64,000 nt of DNA from Physcomitrium patens (Eukaryota > Streptophyta > Bryopsida > Funariales > Funariaceae): contig NC_037267.1 in assembly GCF_000002425.4 (NCBI RefSeq), positions 13,355,423-13,419,422 on the forward strand, written 5' to 3'. The notes under the pieces were generated by a model. The model saw only the letters and a program-made list of their open reading frames with translations. It did no database searches and was not told the origin of the DNA. Shown piece by piece: positions 34,201-45,558 of this stretch. The first letter of the stretch is position 1. Each line of letters opens with the position of its first letter. Made by a program: the position numbers and the translations under genes.

Positions 34201-37178
34201 TTCATCCATCCTAACATCTCATTGCATGGGGAATATCCCAATATTCCATTTTGGGGGCCTAAAGAAAAAAAAGTTACCACGACGCTTTGGATGCTCTAGA
34301 AGTGATGACATGGAGCTGTGATGGCCCCGCTTTCGACCCCTACCATCTATAACCGCGGGTGCATATAACTGTGGGTCCCGAAAACCGAGACAGTGTGGTT
34401 GCAGAGCCCAGTGGAAGCGTGAAACCCTAATGTTTTGCAAAGCCGCGATGGAATCAGCCGGTGGGCTTTTGAAATCATGGAACGGCTGTTTGTTTGTTGC
34501 GAAGGCGAGCGTGCATGTGAGTGAGTGAATGAGTCGAGGCCCGCTGCTTCTTCTATCCTGGGCGGAGACCAGACCTTGATCTGTCTTCGATTGCAAGCAA
34601 GCCCGTGATTTGTGCCTCGCTTAAGATAACAAGTTCGTGGTAATCTTTCGCCTCAAACACGGGGATTCATGCCCCCCGAACTGCATTGTGTCAGGCTGTC
34701 AGGAGCGTAAATCTGGCCTCCATTGGTGCACACAAGCCTCGTGCCGTAGTAATCTTAAAAAAAATTCACCCTGCGTCGTGTGCGCCATGGCAACGCTGAA
34801 GAAAAGCCTCATCGGCGGTGGATCTCACAGTACGATGATCGCGAACTGATTGGGGTGTGTGGAGTTTCTCACTTCCTCGAAGCCCTTCTGAAGGAAGATC
34901 CTCCGTTTTCCAGAAACAAAACGACCCGTTCACATCAAGAGTCCGCAGGGCTTAGCTGGAGCTTACGAGATTTCGCCCCGCAATGCTTTTATATGTCTTC
35001 GTTATACGAAGAAGTCAACTAGAATGGGTTCTGCCCGTACAAATGTCTTTCTGTAAGCTGCAGTACGTAGGCATGCAGAGTTTGTCAAGTTTGCACAAGA
35101 TCGAGAGTGGAAATGCTTGTAATTTTGTCAATGATCCAGGTTGTAACACAGCTCGAGCTAGCACTTGATGTTTGCAATCAGGGACCGATCTTCCTGGACG
35201 ACAGCAAATAAACAAACAAATAAATAAATCAATAACACGCAAAAAAATAAAATAAAAATAGTAGGGAGTTGAGATGTTTCCTTCAAGGGTTATTGCTGGG
35301 AGTCCGAAATTCTACGAAATCTTTGATGTCATAGCCATTTGGCAGAGATTAATTTGCTCCGAAACTTTGAATCGATGTACGACGAAAAAAATGCAGTCAT
35401 GTGTCACTGTATGTATGGAGGTGGAGGGAAGAAAATTACAAAGATGCATGGCAAGTGATTTCCCCAAGCTAAATAATGGACTCCTCGCAAGGAACGTTAA
35501 AACAGAAATTCCGCATCGCTGCTGGCGTCAGTTTTTTTTTGAAAAGAAGAAAAGTAGTTTACATCAATGAGAAACCGCCACCATGGATAGTTGCCACATA
35601 GACTGTTGCGGGGCCAGAGCATTGCAGATCGTCGCACATGATGGCAGATGCGGGAAATTTGCTTTCTAACGGACACAGCATCAGAGTTCCTAACTCGCCG
35701 AGTAAGAATGGCCACGCCGAGCACTCGAACAATTCGGGAGGTCCTAGGATCGGAAATTGTAATTAAATTTGAGAAATCGAGGGGAAATTGGAGGTAGAGT
35801 TAATGCTGCTTTGCTTCTGTTGCAGATGTGCTGATGGATGTGCTTACGGGGGAAAAAAGGCCATGTGGGGGTGACGAACATTTGGGAGCTTCAGAAGTTC
35901 AATGCAGGTGTGGTGGGTCCGCAGAGTAAGAGATAATCAATTGTTGCAAGCAGCCACTGCTGCAAATTTTGCAGCGGGAGGGTGATGAATCAAGTCGAGG
36001 TGGGGCTCTTAGTTCGACAGGGAGAGTGATGGAGAGTGGAGGAGCAGGACGTGGCGTGAAACATTTGGTTGAACAGGGCACTCATTAAAATTTGTCGAGG
36101 TGAGCAAACAAAGGGAAATAGGTCAAAGATTTTTGTGGATTTCGGAGATTTCATCGGGGGGTTGGAGAGATGGTGGGAATCTTCTGACAAAGGGGGGGGG
36201 GGGTAGTGGGTCCAGGGATGATGCGGAGGTGAGCAGTTTTTGGTAGTTTTGCCACTGTTTTCTGGAGAGTGTTTCGAGTATTGCGAATTTTGGGCGGGGT
36301 TTTCGCCATTTGGGGCTTTTTGATGTGAATGTCAGGCGGTGGCGATTATCAGCCACGACCGGAACGTTCAGGCTTTGGACGGCCCTCCCTGTATTCATAC
36401 CGAGTTTTGCGTGGAGTCCCTGCACGGGATGACGCGCTAATGCTGGGGAGGGAGATCACACTTTCCCCTGGGGACTGAATGAGTGGTGTCGCAGGGTGTC
36501 TTGGAATGTGAGCGATTGGTTTAGGAGCCACTGCAGGGTTTCTGGTTGTGTATTATGTCTGAAGCATATGCCACGGCTTCCCTCTGCTTTCTCTTTCTGC
36601 GCTACCATCACCACAGCTCGAAAGCTGTAGGACAGATTCCAACATTGTTCACTTCGTTGTTCACAGATTTAGAATGCTGGTCGGTTGTTGAGGTTTTCCT
36701 TTAGGGACACATTGAGCAGTTCTTTTTCAAGGTACATTGCTTGGTATCTTATTGTAAGTTAATCTAAATGGGCTTGTAGATGAATGTCGACGAAGATTGA
36801 AGATGAGTTACACAATGCTCTTCGTTTCTTGGATGGTTAGATGAGGGACTTAAGTTTTTTAAGTCACAAGCCTTGAAGTCATTCGCACCATTGATTGAGT
36901 TTTTTGATGCGCAGTTTTCAGTGGTGTACGTGCCTAATCTTCATGCATGGAAGGCACCGAGAGATTGCAACCGTTTCTGTTACATAGAAGAGTGCTGTTT
37001 ACGTAGGTGGCTTTAAAGGGGGCGACAGAAGTACCTCAAACTTGCTACCATTTGTGACTCCTGATGGATTACATTTCCCGTTAACTATCATCAGTCCGCA
37101 GCATTGGCTATAGTAGGCCTTAGCTTTAGCCGACCGTCAACAAGTTGACAACTGCAATCTACACCTTCATCCTCACAG
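34201..37178 (+). other. Gene-free, normal-GC region upstream of CSLC
   Basis: About 3 kb of genic base composition without a convincing coding exon. It probably holds the CSLC promoter and a 5' untranslated exon, because a strong splice acceptor (ACCTTCATCCTCACAG) ends at 37178, one base before the CSLC start codon. It includes a run of 12 G (36192-36203). Small open frames on both strands are Ser/Pro/Arg-rich and not recognisable. Confidence 0.5.
36192..36203 (+). repeat. Poly-G tract (12 G)
   Basis: Twelve consecutive G within the CSLC upstream region. Such tracts can form quadruplexes and are mutation-prone. Confidence 0.9.
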
Positions 37179-37179
37179 G

Positions 37180-39888
37180 ATGCCGTCGAAGCTTGAATTT
37201 TCCGAATTATTTGGTAAGGAGTCAAATCGGGGACCACCAGTGGTGGTGAAGATGGAGAATCCCAACTTCGATATGCTGGAGTTTGATAGTCCCACGACTG
37301 CGATGCGTGGTGGACAGGCAGCCAAAGGCAAGGGCAAAAATGCGAAGCAGTTAACCTGGGTGCTGCTTCTCAAAGCCAACAAGGCTGTTGGATGCTTGAC
37401 GTGGTTAGCATCTGGTATTATGATATTGTTGGACGCCATCAAGGATCGACTCATTCTCCGCAAAAATGTCATCAACGCTTCGAAGGGAAAGTTATCCCGG
37501 GTTATCATCGGATTTCTGATCTTTGCGTTGATTATGTTGTGCGTTGAAGTGGGAGCTCACACCCTAGGCTGGCAATTCTCCGTGCCACAATGGCCAACCA
37601 CTCTTAATGTTTCAAGTCTTCCGCATGCGTTATTCATGGGATGGTTGTTTATTCGTGCTTCGTACATTGCGCCTGCGCTCCAGAAGGTGACAGACTTCTG
37701 CATCTGGTTGTTCCTTCTTCAGTCCCTGGATCGAATCATCTTGTGCATGGGCGCTGTGTATATCAAGTGGAAGAAAATCAAGCCTACGCCTGTGAGTCCC
37801 TCCCTGGAGTCTGATGACATCGAGCAACCGGATAAAGGCCACCCCATGTGCTTGGTGCAAATACCCATGTGCAACGAGCGGGAGGTTTGTCACCAATCCT
37901 TCTTTTTCCCTACTCTGAAGGAATCAAATTTGTCTGTTTACCATCTCCTGCTTCGCTGGAGTGTATGTGGTAGACCGCAGAGTTCTAACATGTACCTAGT
38001 CCGTAGTGTGGACTGACATACTGTACTCGTTTGCAGTGTTACGAGCAATCGATTTCAGCAGTTTGCCAGCTTGACTGGCCGAAGAACCGGATCTTGATCC
38101 AGGTGCTGGATGACTCATCTGATGAGGAGGTGGCGGGGCTGATCGAAACAGAAGTGAAGAAATGGCAGCAAAAAGGAATCAACATAATCTACAGGCATCG
38201 GACTGACCGTACCGGTTACAAGGCTGGAAACATGAAGGCGGGTATGGAATGTGACTACGTCAAGGATTACGAGTTTGTGGCCATCTTCGATGCCGACTTT
38301 CAACCAAAATCTGACTTTCTCAAGCTTACAATCCCCCATTTCAAGGTAACTCTATGAGCATAATGGTTCAGCCCAGGGCTTTCTGAGCTGGGAGTCCGAG
38401 CAATTTGTTAATGTAACGTCCGCCTTGGATCTAGAATTCATTTGTCCCTTAAAAATTAGTCTAGGTGAATCAACAGTCACTCACAGTGACTTGAATTGAG
38501 TTGGTTGCAGGACAATCCGGAGTTAGGCCTTGTGCAGGCCCGATGGGCCTTTGTGAATAAGGATGAGAATCTGCTGACACGGCTTCAGAATATCAACTTG
38601 TCCTTTCACTTCGAAGTTGAGCAGCAAGTGAATGGAGTGTTTCTCAATTTTTTTGGCTTCAATGGCACCGCGGGCGTGTGGCGAATCAAAGCACTGGAAG
38701 ATTCTGGTGGTTGGTTGGACAGGACCACTGTGGAGGATATGGACATCGCTGTTAGGGCTCATCTCAAAGGCTGGAAATTCATCTTTCTGAACGATGTTCG
38801 GGTAAGTGTTTCTCGCTCCATGGCATTTATAAAGTTGGTTTGCGCTGAATATTTATTGGTAATAATGAAGGATTACGTGCCTTTCGATAATAAAATGCCG
38901 CTGTATAATGTTAGTTTTTTTGAGCGTTTTTTAATCTTTCGAACTTGGCTCCGGGTTTTCTCCTCCAGTCCCTGTGTGAGCTTCCTGAGTCGTATGAAGC
39001 GTACCGCAAGCAGCAACATCGGTGGCATTCTGGACCTATGCAACTTTTCCGTCTAGCTCTGCCAGACATTATCAACGCTCAGGTTGGTTTCCGGCTCTAT
39101 CGACAAGGGTGTCCACTTTTAGTATCATTGCAGTTTCGTAATTTCCATTCAATGTAATGATTTGGTCTTAGGATTGGCGGTGATGGTTATGCGTCCTGAC
39201 TTGATTTCTTTGTTATGTGTAGATTTCATGGTCGAAGAAATTTAACATGATCTTTCTCTTCTTTCTCTTGAGAAAGCTCATCCTACCATTTTACTCCTTT
39301 ACATTATTCTGCATCATCCTACCTATGACCATGTTCGTCCCGGAAGCAACCCTACCAGCTTGGGTTGTGTGCTACATTCCTGCCCTCATGTCACTCCTGA
39401 ACGTCATCCCGTCACCGAAGTCCTTTCCTTTCCTCGTACCTTTTCTGCTATTCGAGAACACCATGTCCGTCACTAAGTTCAACGCCATGATATCGGGTCT
39501 CTTCCAACTGCGTAGTTCACACGAGTGGGTTGTCACCAAGAAGTCAGGGTCAAAAGGGTTAGCGGACATCGCTCCATCGTCAACAGAGGCAGAGCTTTTA
39601 GACGAGGTCAAGGAAGTGAAGACCGCACCTGTTGTTTTGGGACGAGGTTTTTCGGAGTCTGGTATAGATACGTTGAAACAACAAGCTGAATCAAGCGCTC
39701 CAGCGCCAGTGCCGAAGAAGAAAGGAAGCCGTTTGTATCGCAAGGAGCTTACTTTGTCTTTCCTACTCTTGACTGCTGCGGGCAGGAGTTTGCTCTCAGC
39801 GCAAGGAATCCACTTTTACTTCCTTCTCTTTCAAGGTATCTCGTTTCTTGTGGTTGGTCTAGATCTTATAGGAGAGCCAACCGGTTGA
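37180..39888 (+). CDS. CSLC: Cellulose synthase-like C (xyloglucan backbone glucan synthase), five exons
   Basis: Exons 37180-37884, 38037-38345, 38511-38801, 38969-39082 and 39223-39888 encode about 694 residues, a normal CSLC length. CSLC proteins are Golgi GT2 enzymes that make the beta-1,4-glucan backbone of xyloglucan from UDP-glucose. Catalytic motifs are Asp260/261 (VLDDSSDE), DAD at 320-322 (FDADFQP), the VED triad at 412-414 (TVEDMD) and QQHRW at 450-454 (QxxRW). Two membrane segments lie before the catalytic domain (about 107-130 and 145-205). Several follow it: [24 protein letters not shown], and the two C-terminal ones. The [22 protein letters not shown] junction between exons 1 and 2 is typical. 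A C-terminal variable region (about 560-620) is charged. Confidence 0.94.
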
Positions 39889-42800
39889 TCTCAGGTATTA
39901 CACGAAAGTAGTTCATTTTTTCAAGTCTATCGAACTTGCTCTCTGTGAGAAGAATAGGGCTCCACCATGTCCAGCGACCCTCAACAAGCAAGCTGATTAG
40001 AAATCTCATGCAGCTTCCTTACACCGAAGCCTTCATTGCAGAAGGATGCAATGCTGATAAAGGCTTACTGCCGTTTACAGTGATTGGGATGGTTTGTCTT
40101 CAAGCCAATCATCTGTACCAGGAATTAGTAACAATTCAGCTCGAGAGCAGTACTGGACAATGAGAGGTTGACGAGCTTCTAATTTTCAATAGAAGCCACG
40201 CACCCCATTTTCTTTTTACTTCTAGCTGAAAAGAAAGGTCGAAGGACTTCGATTGTGAAGAGTAGTGCCTCCCAGTGCGGTTCTTGAACACGTCAGGTTT
40301 TTTAACCTGAAACCAATTAAATTCATCACGTAATTCTTTTAGTCTTAGCTCCACGTTCAGATGCCCCTGAAGCGTGCACTGAAGCTTGTGCTATAAGCTT
40401 CTTTTTGTGCGAACCAATCATTAATTCTCAGTGTAAATTCCTAAGCATTGGTGACGTAGCTCTGTAAAACTTAGTCCCAAGTTCTGTCTGGTAAACATTT
40501 TTGCTATGTAGGGCATCGTCAAATGTTTGTTTGGTTCCAACGTCAGCTGTAATCACTCCTTTGAACAGTATCTAGCGATATCATCCGTTCAATCTCTGTG
40601 ATCGATTGAGTGGAGTCTTTCCGATTTGTTTTACCCCGACTCTTCTATTGAATTCTCTTCTTGTGTGTGCCATCTTTGAAATTATGGAACGTGCGACATG
40701 GCTTTGGCCACTGTTATCTGTGTAGAACTAATTGACCTAGTTTACTATAGAACGTAGGCATGGATTTTGTCCATGTGCAGTCAAACGTGCATGTCGCGAT
40801 CAGGCTCATCGCATAGGAAGCAACAGCTCTTTGAACCGTATCAAGATGAAAGTGGCTTGGTTCTCAGTGAGCTCATAACGATTTGACAGAATATTGAAAC
40901 TTTTTGACCTTCATTCCAGAACGTCAATGAAGGTCGTGTGCAACGAAGCCCACGTTTGTCTGCATTCTCTCATCGATAAGTGCAAGCAGCGAACATCTTA
41001 TTTTTTGACGCAAGAAAGAGTGAGAATGATCTGCGCTTAAAGAGTACAATTTAATTCCCATAGCGCCACTTTTAAGTGCTATTGTCAGTCATTAAGGATA
41101 AAAAACCAAAAAGCCTTCACTTAGGTTCGCAGAGGAGTGTTGTGATCTTAAGACTTTCCTTCGCTGTATTGTCACACGCGTTTTCACCATGGCTCTGCAG
41201 AGAAGCAACTAAATGACGCCGACCATGGTAGCATTAATTCTCTTTCTGCCAAAACTTAGGAAAAATGTCACCGATCGCCTTGTTCTCGATCCATTGATAA
41301 AGCCTTCTGCTTCAACTGTTCAACTTCCTTTCAGCAATGTCATGGAAATTAGTGATTCCTTTCAACTGCATGTTCCTGCACATAAATCACCGTCAAGAGG
41401 TTGTCGTTCCTGGGAGCGGGCAACCATAGCGAAGAGGAATTATCGGAAACCCGACACCCAAATGCCAGCAAATACAGTGGGCGAGAGTAGCAATCTACTC
41501 ACTACGTCTCTTCAATCCCACCATCTTCCAAGGTTTGCCAGACGGAGGCACATTTGAACCGATTTGAATTTAGTGGGAGGAAAAAGCAGCTCTATCCAGT
41601 GACGATTCGAAGCGGGCACTCGGAGGCCGCAAATAGGCAGAAACGCGAAAATCGGGACGAGTACGCCCCGGAAGCTCAGATGATGCTATGTGGTATCAGA
41701 ATACTAGAACATGCAAGAAAGCGAACTGGACTTGATGCTGGAGGCATTGAATGCGGAGGGCGTCATGAAGACCGCTGGTGAAATGGATTGGAGGTGGGTG
41801 ACAGAGTGCCTGGCGGTGATTGCGGCATGAATGAGAAGGCTCATCACTCGGAGGAGCCCACAACAGCCACACAAACGGAGTTCCCGATCAACACATCTCC
41901 CTCCAGACCCTCCTATTCCTCCATCGTCGTCCGATGAAGCTCCGGCGATCGTAAGAAACACTGGTAAAAAAACACGGTGGTGGTGTGCATGTGCGCACCC
42001 ACATGTAAGAACCGGAACCACAAGCATGACAGAGAGATGGTCAAACCTTTTGTGCGGTGAACTAGGTCTTGCAATCCCGTTTGTTCCCCCTGTAGCCTCG
42101 CAACCCAGTGAAGTAAAAAATCGTGAGCCAATGTCACCCACGTCTTCTTTACGACGTTTCTCTCCCCCTCTGCGTGTCTTTTTGTCACGCAGACCTACTC
42201 CCAGACTCGACCAGCGGATGAATATCGTTCACTGGCGGGGTGTCCTTTTTGCGGGTGGGGGATTGCTTCGAGGATGGTGCTGGGTGTAGCAAATTGTTAC
42301 AGTGGAACTGAGTCAGAAGAGGACAAGGTAAACAGTGCGAGATGCGGCAGGGATGGCAGGACGAAGGGGATGATTGGGGTTCTTACGGAGTCAGTTTGCT
42401 ATTGGTAGGGTTGGAATGATTTCTGGAGGTGCGATTCGTGTGTGAGACTTATGCTGGTCGTGGAGATTTGGGTGGATCTGGGCAAATGTTTGGGCTTCGA
42501 AGACCGTTGGAGGTCGTGCAGGTGCCATCGTTGGTGGCAGTAGGGTTTGGTTGAGTTCGAGGGGTATGAGTGAATGTTGCAGGAGGTGGATTCGGTGGAG
42601 GTGCTGAGATGGGTCGGTTGTGACATTCCCACTTGTGTGTTTTGTTTGTTGGGGTTGCTTGGTTTTCCCCTGGATCTGGCACAGGGGAGGCAGCGTTTGG
42701 AGTGGAACATGTCGGGTCGGTGAATTGGGGCGTGAAGTTTCATCATCTTCGAGGAGCTTTGATTATGGAGAAATGTTTTGTTTAGGTGTTGAGGAGTGAG

Positions 42801-43115
42801 GCATAGTGTTGCGTCTCGTTGGGGTGCATGTGGCGGAGTTGCATAAGCAAAGCAATGTGCAAATGCGGCAGGTTTTGAGGATCTGTGCGTGCTTCGGTGT
42901 GGGAGTAAGCGCGAATTTGAAACTTCGCTTCTTGATTTTCCCATCAAGGGAGGATCCATCACAGGTTGATGAATAGCCGGTGTGTTCGTACTCTCTTTCG
43001 CGGGCAAGCTGCATGCTACAAGTGTTTCCCCTTTAAACGAATATTGTGTTACCCGAGCAGAGTTATTTTTACTCGGATCAGTTGACGCCTCAGAAGCAGC
43101 AAAATTTTGGGTGGA
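39889..43115. other. CSLC 3' region and gene-poor stretch before the LysM gene
   Basis: No recognisable exon. The first kilobase probably includes the CSLC 3' untranslated region; the last kilobase probably is the LysM promoter and leader. Open frames at 41213-41557 (plus), 41831-42289 (plus) and 42399-43007 (minus, 202 codons) lack domains and are rich in Ser, Pro, His and Arg, as expected of chance frames in GC-richer DNA. Confidence 0.5.
42399..43007 (-). other. Long antisense open frame of doubtful coding status
   Basis: 202 codons start with an ATG at 43007, just upstream of and divergent from the LysM gene. The peptide is rich in Ser, Pro, His, Thr and Asn with no hydrophobic core, no domain and no signal peptide. 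It could be a lineage-specific protein or a chance frame; I favour chance. Confidence 0.15.
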
Positions 43116-45558
43116 ATGCCCTCTCCTACTAACATGGCCGATCGATCACAGTCCAGTAGCGATGCGAACACATCAGGCAGTGCGGTCTACATTGAACATA
43201 CCGTCTCCAAGCTCGATACTCTGGCCGGTGTTGCCATCAAATACGGCGTTGAGGTATGCCTGATCAGTAGTGTGTTTTTCGTTGTACGTGCGTAGTTGTA
43301 GCTTGCGTTCTCTGCTGATTTTTCTGTATGATTCCATCTATCAGCAGCTATCCCTCTCTGCTGATTTTTCTGTGTGGAGATTTAAGTGTCTCAAAGACGT
43401 GGTTTGGGTGTCGAAATACGCTTCCAACGATTTTCTGCATTTTCGATGTGGTGCACTGGATTTGTTTTTGCATTTTGTTGCCCTACGTCGGTTACGTAGA
43501 CTTAGAATCCTCCCTATTTCACACCTCCCACCTGTGTTTGAAGGGATGCTCCTCATGTTCCGCTGCTCGAAACGATTGGGTTGCAGATTTATTAATGTTC
43601 TGATTTTGCTTCAATTGGTTTCGAGTTACAATGTTTTTGTTTGCATTTTCCTGCCGGAAGGAGTTTTCGTTCTTGTTCAGTTTTTGGGATCTAAGATAGT
43701 GTGGTTTTTTAAGAAATTAAGATCTCACGAATGGAAACTTCATGACTGGAATTTTGTTTTGTGGAGGGACATTGTTGAAACTTTTGCTTTTTGCTGTTCA
43801 TTTTCAGTCAGGATTTCCTATGCTTTCAGTTAATATCTTTTTTCTATTGTTTCTTGGTCTTAAAGATGCTATATGAATATCGCTCGGCTGGTGGTCTGCC
43901 GATTGCCCAGCTTATGTATGGTAAAGTCTATTCATCTGCTTCCCAGTGACCATTTCGTTTGATCGTACATCAATTGTCTGTTGTTTTCATATGTCCCCCA
44001 ATATTATTGAGTTGTGCCTACTTGTGAATTAAAACGGTTCTTCAAGCACTGCCCACTCTTTTGTATTTATTTTAAGAAAAGAGATTTGTATTCATAACAG
44101 CTTGTGGGATAAGAAAGAGATGTGTTGTTCTTGAGTTGGGTATTCTGAATGTTTGAAGACGTGTATATATGGACCTTAGCTTAGCCATATGAAACATTGT
44201 AATTGCCTTGATTACTACCGAGATTTGCTTCGTCTTTACCATGCACTGCGGTAGAAGTTGAAAGTGGAAGTTTTATGGTTTCTTTTTGGAATCTGATTTG
44301 ACATTTCTCTTTTGTAACATAGACCTCCGCTCCGAGTTTTATTTTCCAGGTGGCAGACGTTAAGCGTTTGAATGGATTAACAACTGACTTGCAAATGTTT
44401 GCGCTCAAAACACTACGAATTCCAACTCCAGGCAGGCATCCTCCTACAACTGCCTCAGCGGACTCCAGCAATTCCAGGTAACTTTAAGTTGACTATGTGG
44501 ACATGTGACTTAGATAATTTATTTTAATTTTTAATTTTGTTTCTTTATTTTGGGCATTAATCTGGTATGCTTGCGGTGGATGAATGTTAACGGACTTTGC
44601 ATTTCTTAGTAAAGTTCACTGCTAATGATGAAGGTATCTTTGAGAGGTAAATTAGCATCTGTTGACATCGATGAGCTTCGCTGAATTATGCAGATGGGAG
44701 ACGCTGACATCGCGCCCTGGCTTGCACCGTGTTAGGAGCCAAAACTCAAATCTCAACCAGGGAGGTAAGAACGCAGACCGATCGTCAGCGATGGAGTTGT
44801 TGAGAGGTTACTATGGTCTGCCTCCATCCAGAACTGAAGGAGAAGGTTCAGAACTCGCTACCTTCTGCTCTGACAATGAAATCACAGAAGACAATGAACC
44901 ATTTTCACCGATGTTCCGCCCATCAGATACTGCTGGATCTCGAAGATTCTCAACTGGAAATTTCAAGACTAGCCGCTTTGATCAGTCTTTGAAAACAAGG
45001 AACAATCCGACAGGCTCAGGTTGGCTGGATAACAGCTTGGAGCCTTCTTTAGCATCCTCTGAACTCCTTTTAAAGCCCAGTAGAGATCCATTAGGAGTAG
45101 GAGACAAATTTGGAGAGATTCAGGTAGTTACTGCTACTGACCCACAAGTAATCCCTGTAAGACCCGTTAGACGACGGACAAGAGGCGATTCCTGCAGCGA
45201 CGAGACCCTTGATGGTGACCGGGTAAATTTTCCTGAGAAAGTTACTGGTCCAAAACCAAAAGACTCTGGCTTTACTTACAGCCGTCCCGTGAACTCTCTC
45301 CCCTCAAACGGTTGGCACAGTGTTGGAGAAGGACCTTTGGTGGCAGGCGGTGTGAAGACCATTGGAGCCGCTCTCTTTGGTGGAAAGGGAGCTGTGGAAG
45401 GCCTTATATCCAAGGTACTTCAATCGTCCAGCACAGCTACGATGCCAGAAGGTGGGAAATCTTCAACTGGAGCATTGCCTCCATCCGCAGGAGGTGCTCC
45501 CAGTGTACTAGAAAGTATTACACAGGCGTACCGACGTGCTAAAGCTGCCTTGGATTAG
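43116..45558 (+). CDS. LysM-domain protein without signal peptide, three exons
   Basis: Exons 43116-43253, 44350-44477 and 44694-45558 encode about 376 residues. One LysM domain spans about residues 25-71 (YIEHTVSKLDTLAGVAIKYG then VADVKRLNGL, ending LRIPTPGRHPP). The 1.1-kb first intron splits it in the middle. There is no signal peptide or membrane segment, so it belongs to the intracellular plant LysM proteins and not to chitin-receptor kinases. LysM folds bind N-acetylglucosamine glycans in secreted proteins; what intracellular ones bind is unclear. The remaining ~300 residues are Ser-rich and probably disordered. A short conserved-looking patch near the end has VKTIGAALFGGKGAVEGLISK. Translation could instead start at the Met of 43134. 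Confidence 0.85.

Noticed and set aside
34178..34209. GGATGAA...TTCATCC inverted repeat
   Set aside because: Only 7-bp arms with a long spacer; expected by chance in a window this size.
41831..42289. 152-codon plus-strand frame
   Set aside because: Pro/Ser/Arg-rich, no domain, and overlapping antisense frames are equally open, as in GC-richer noncoding DNA.
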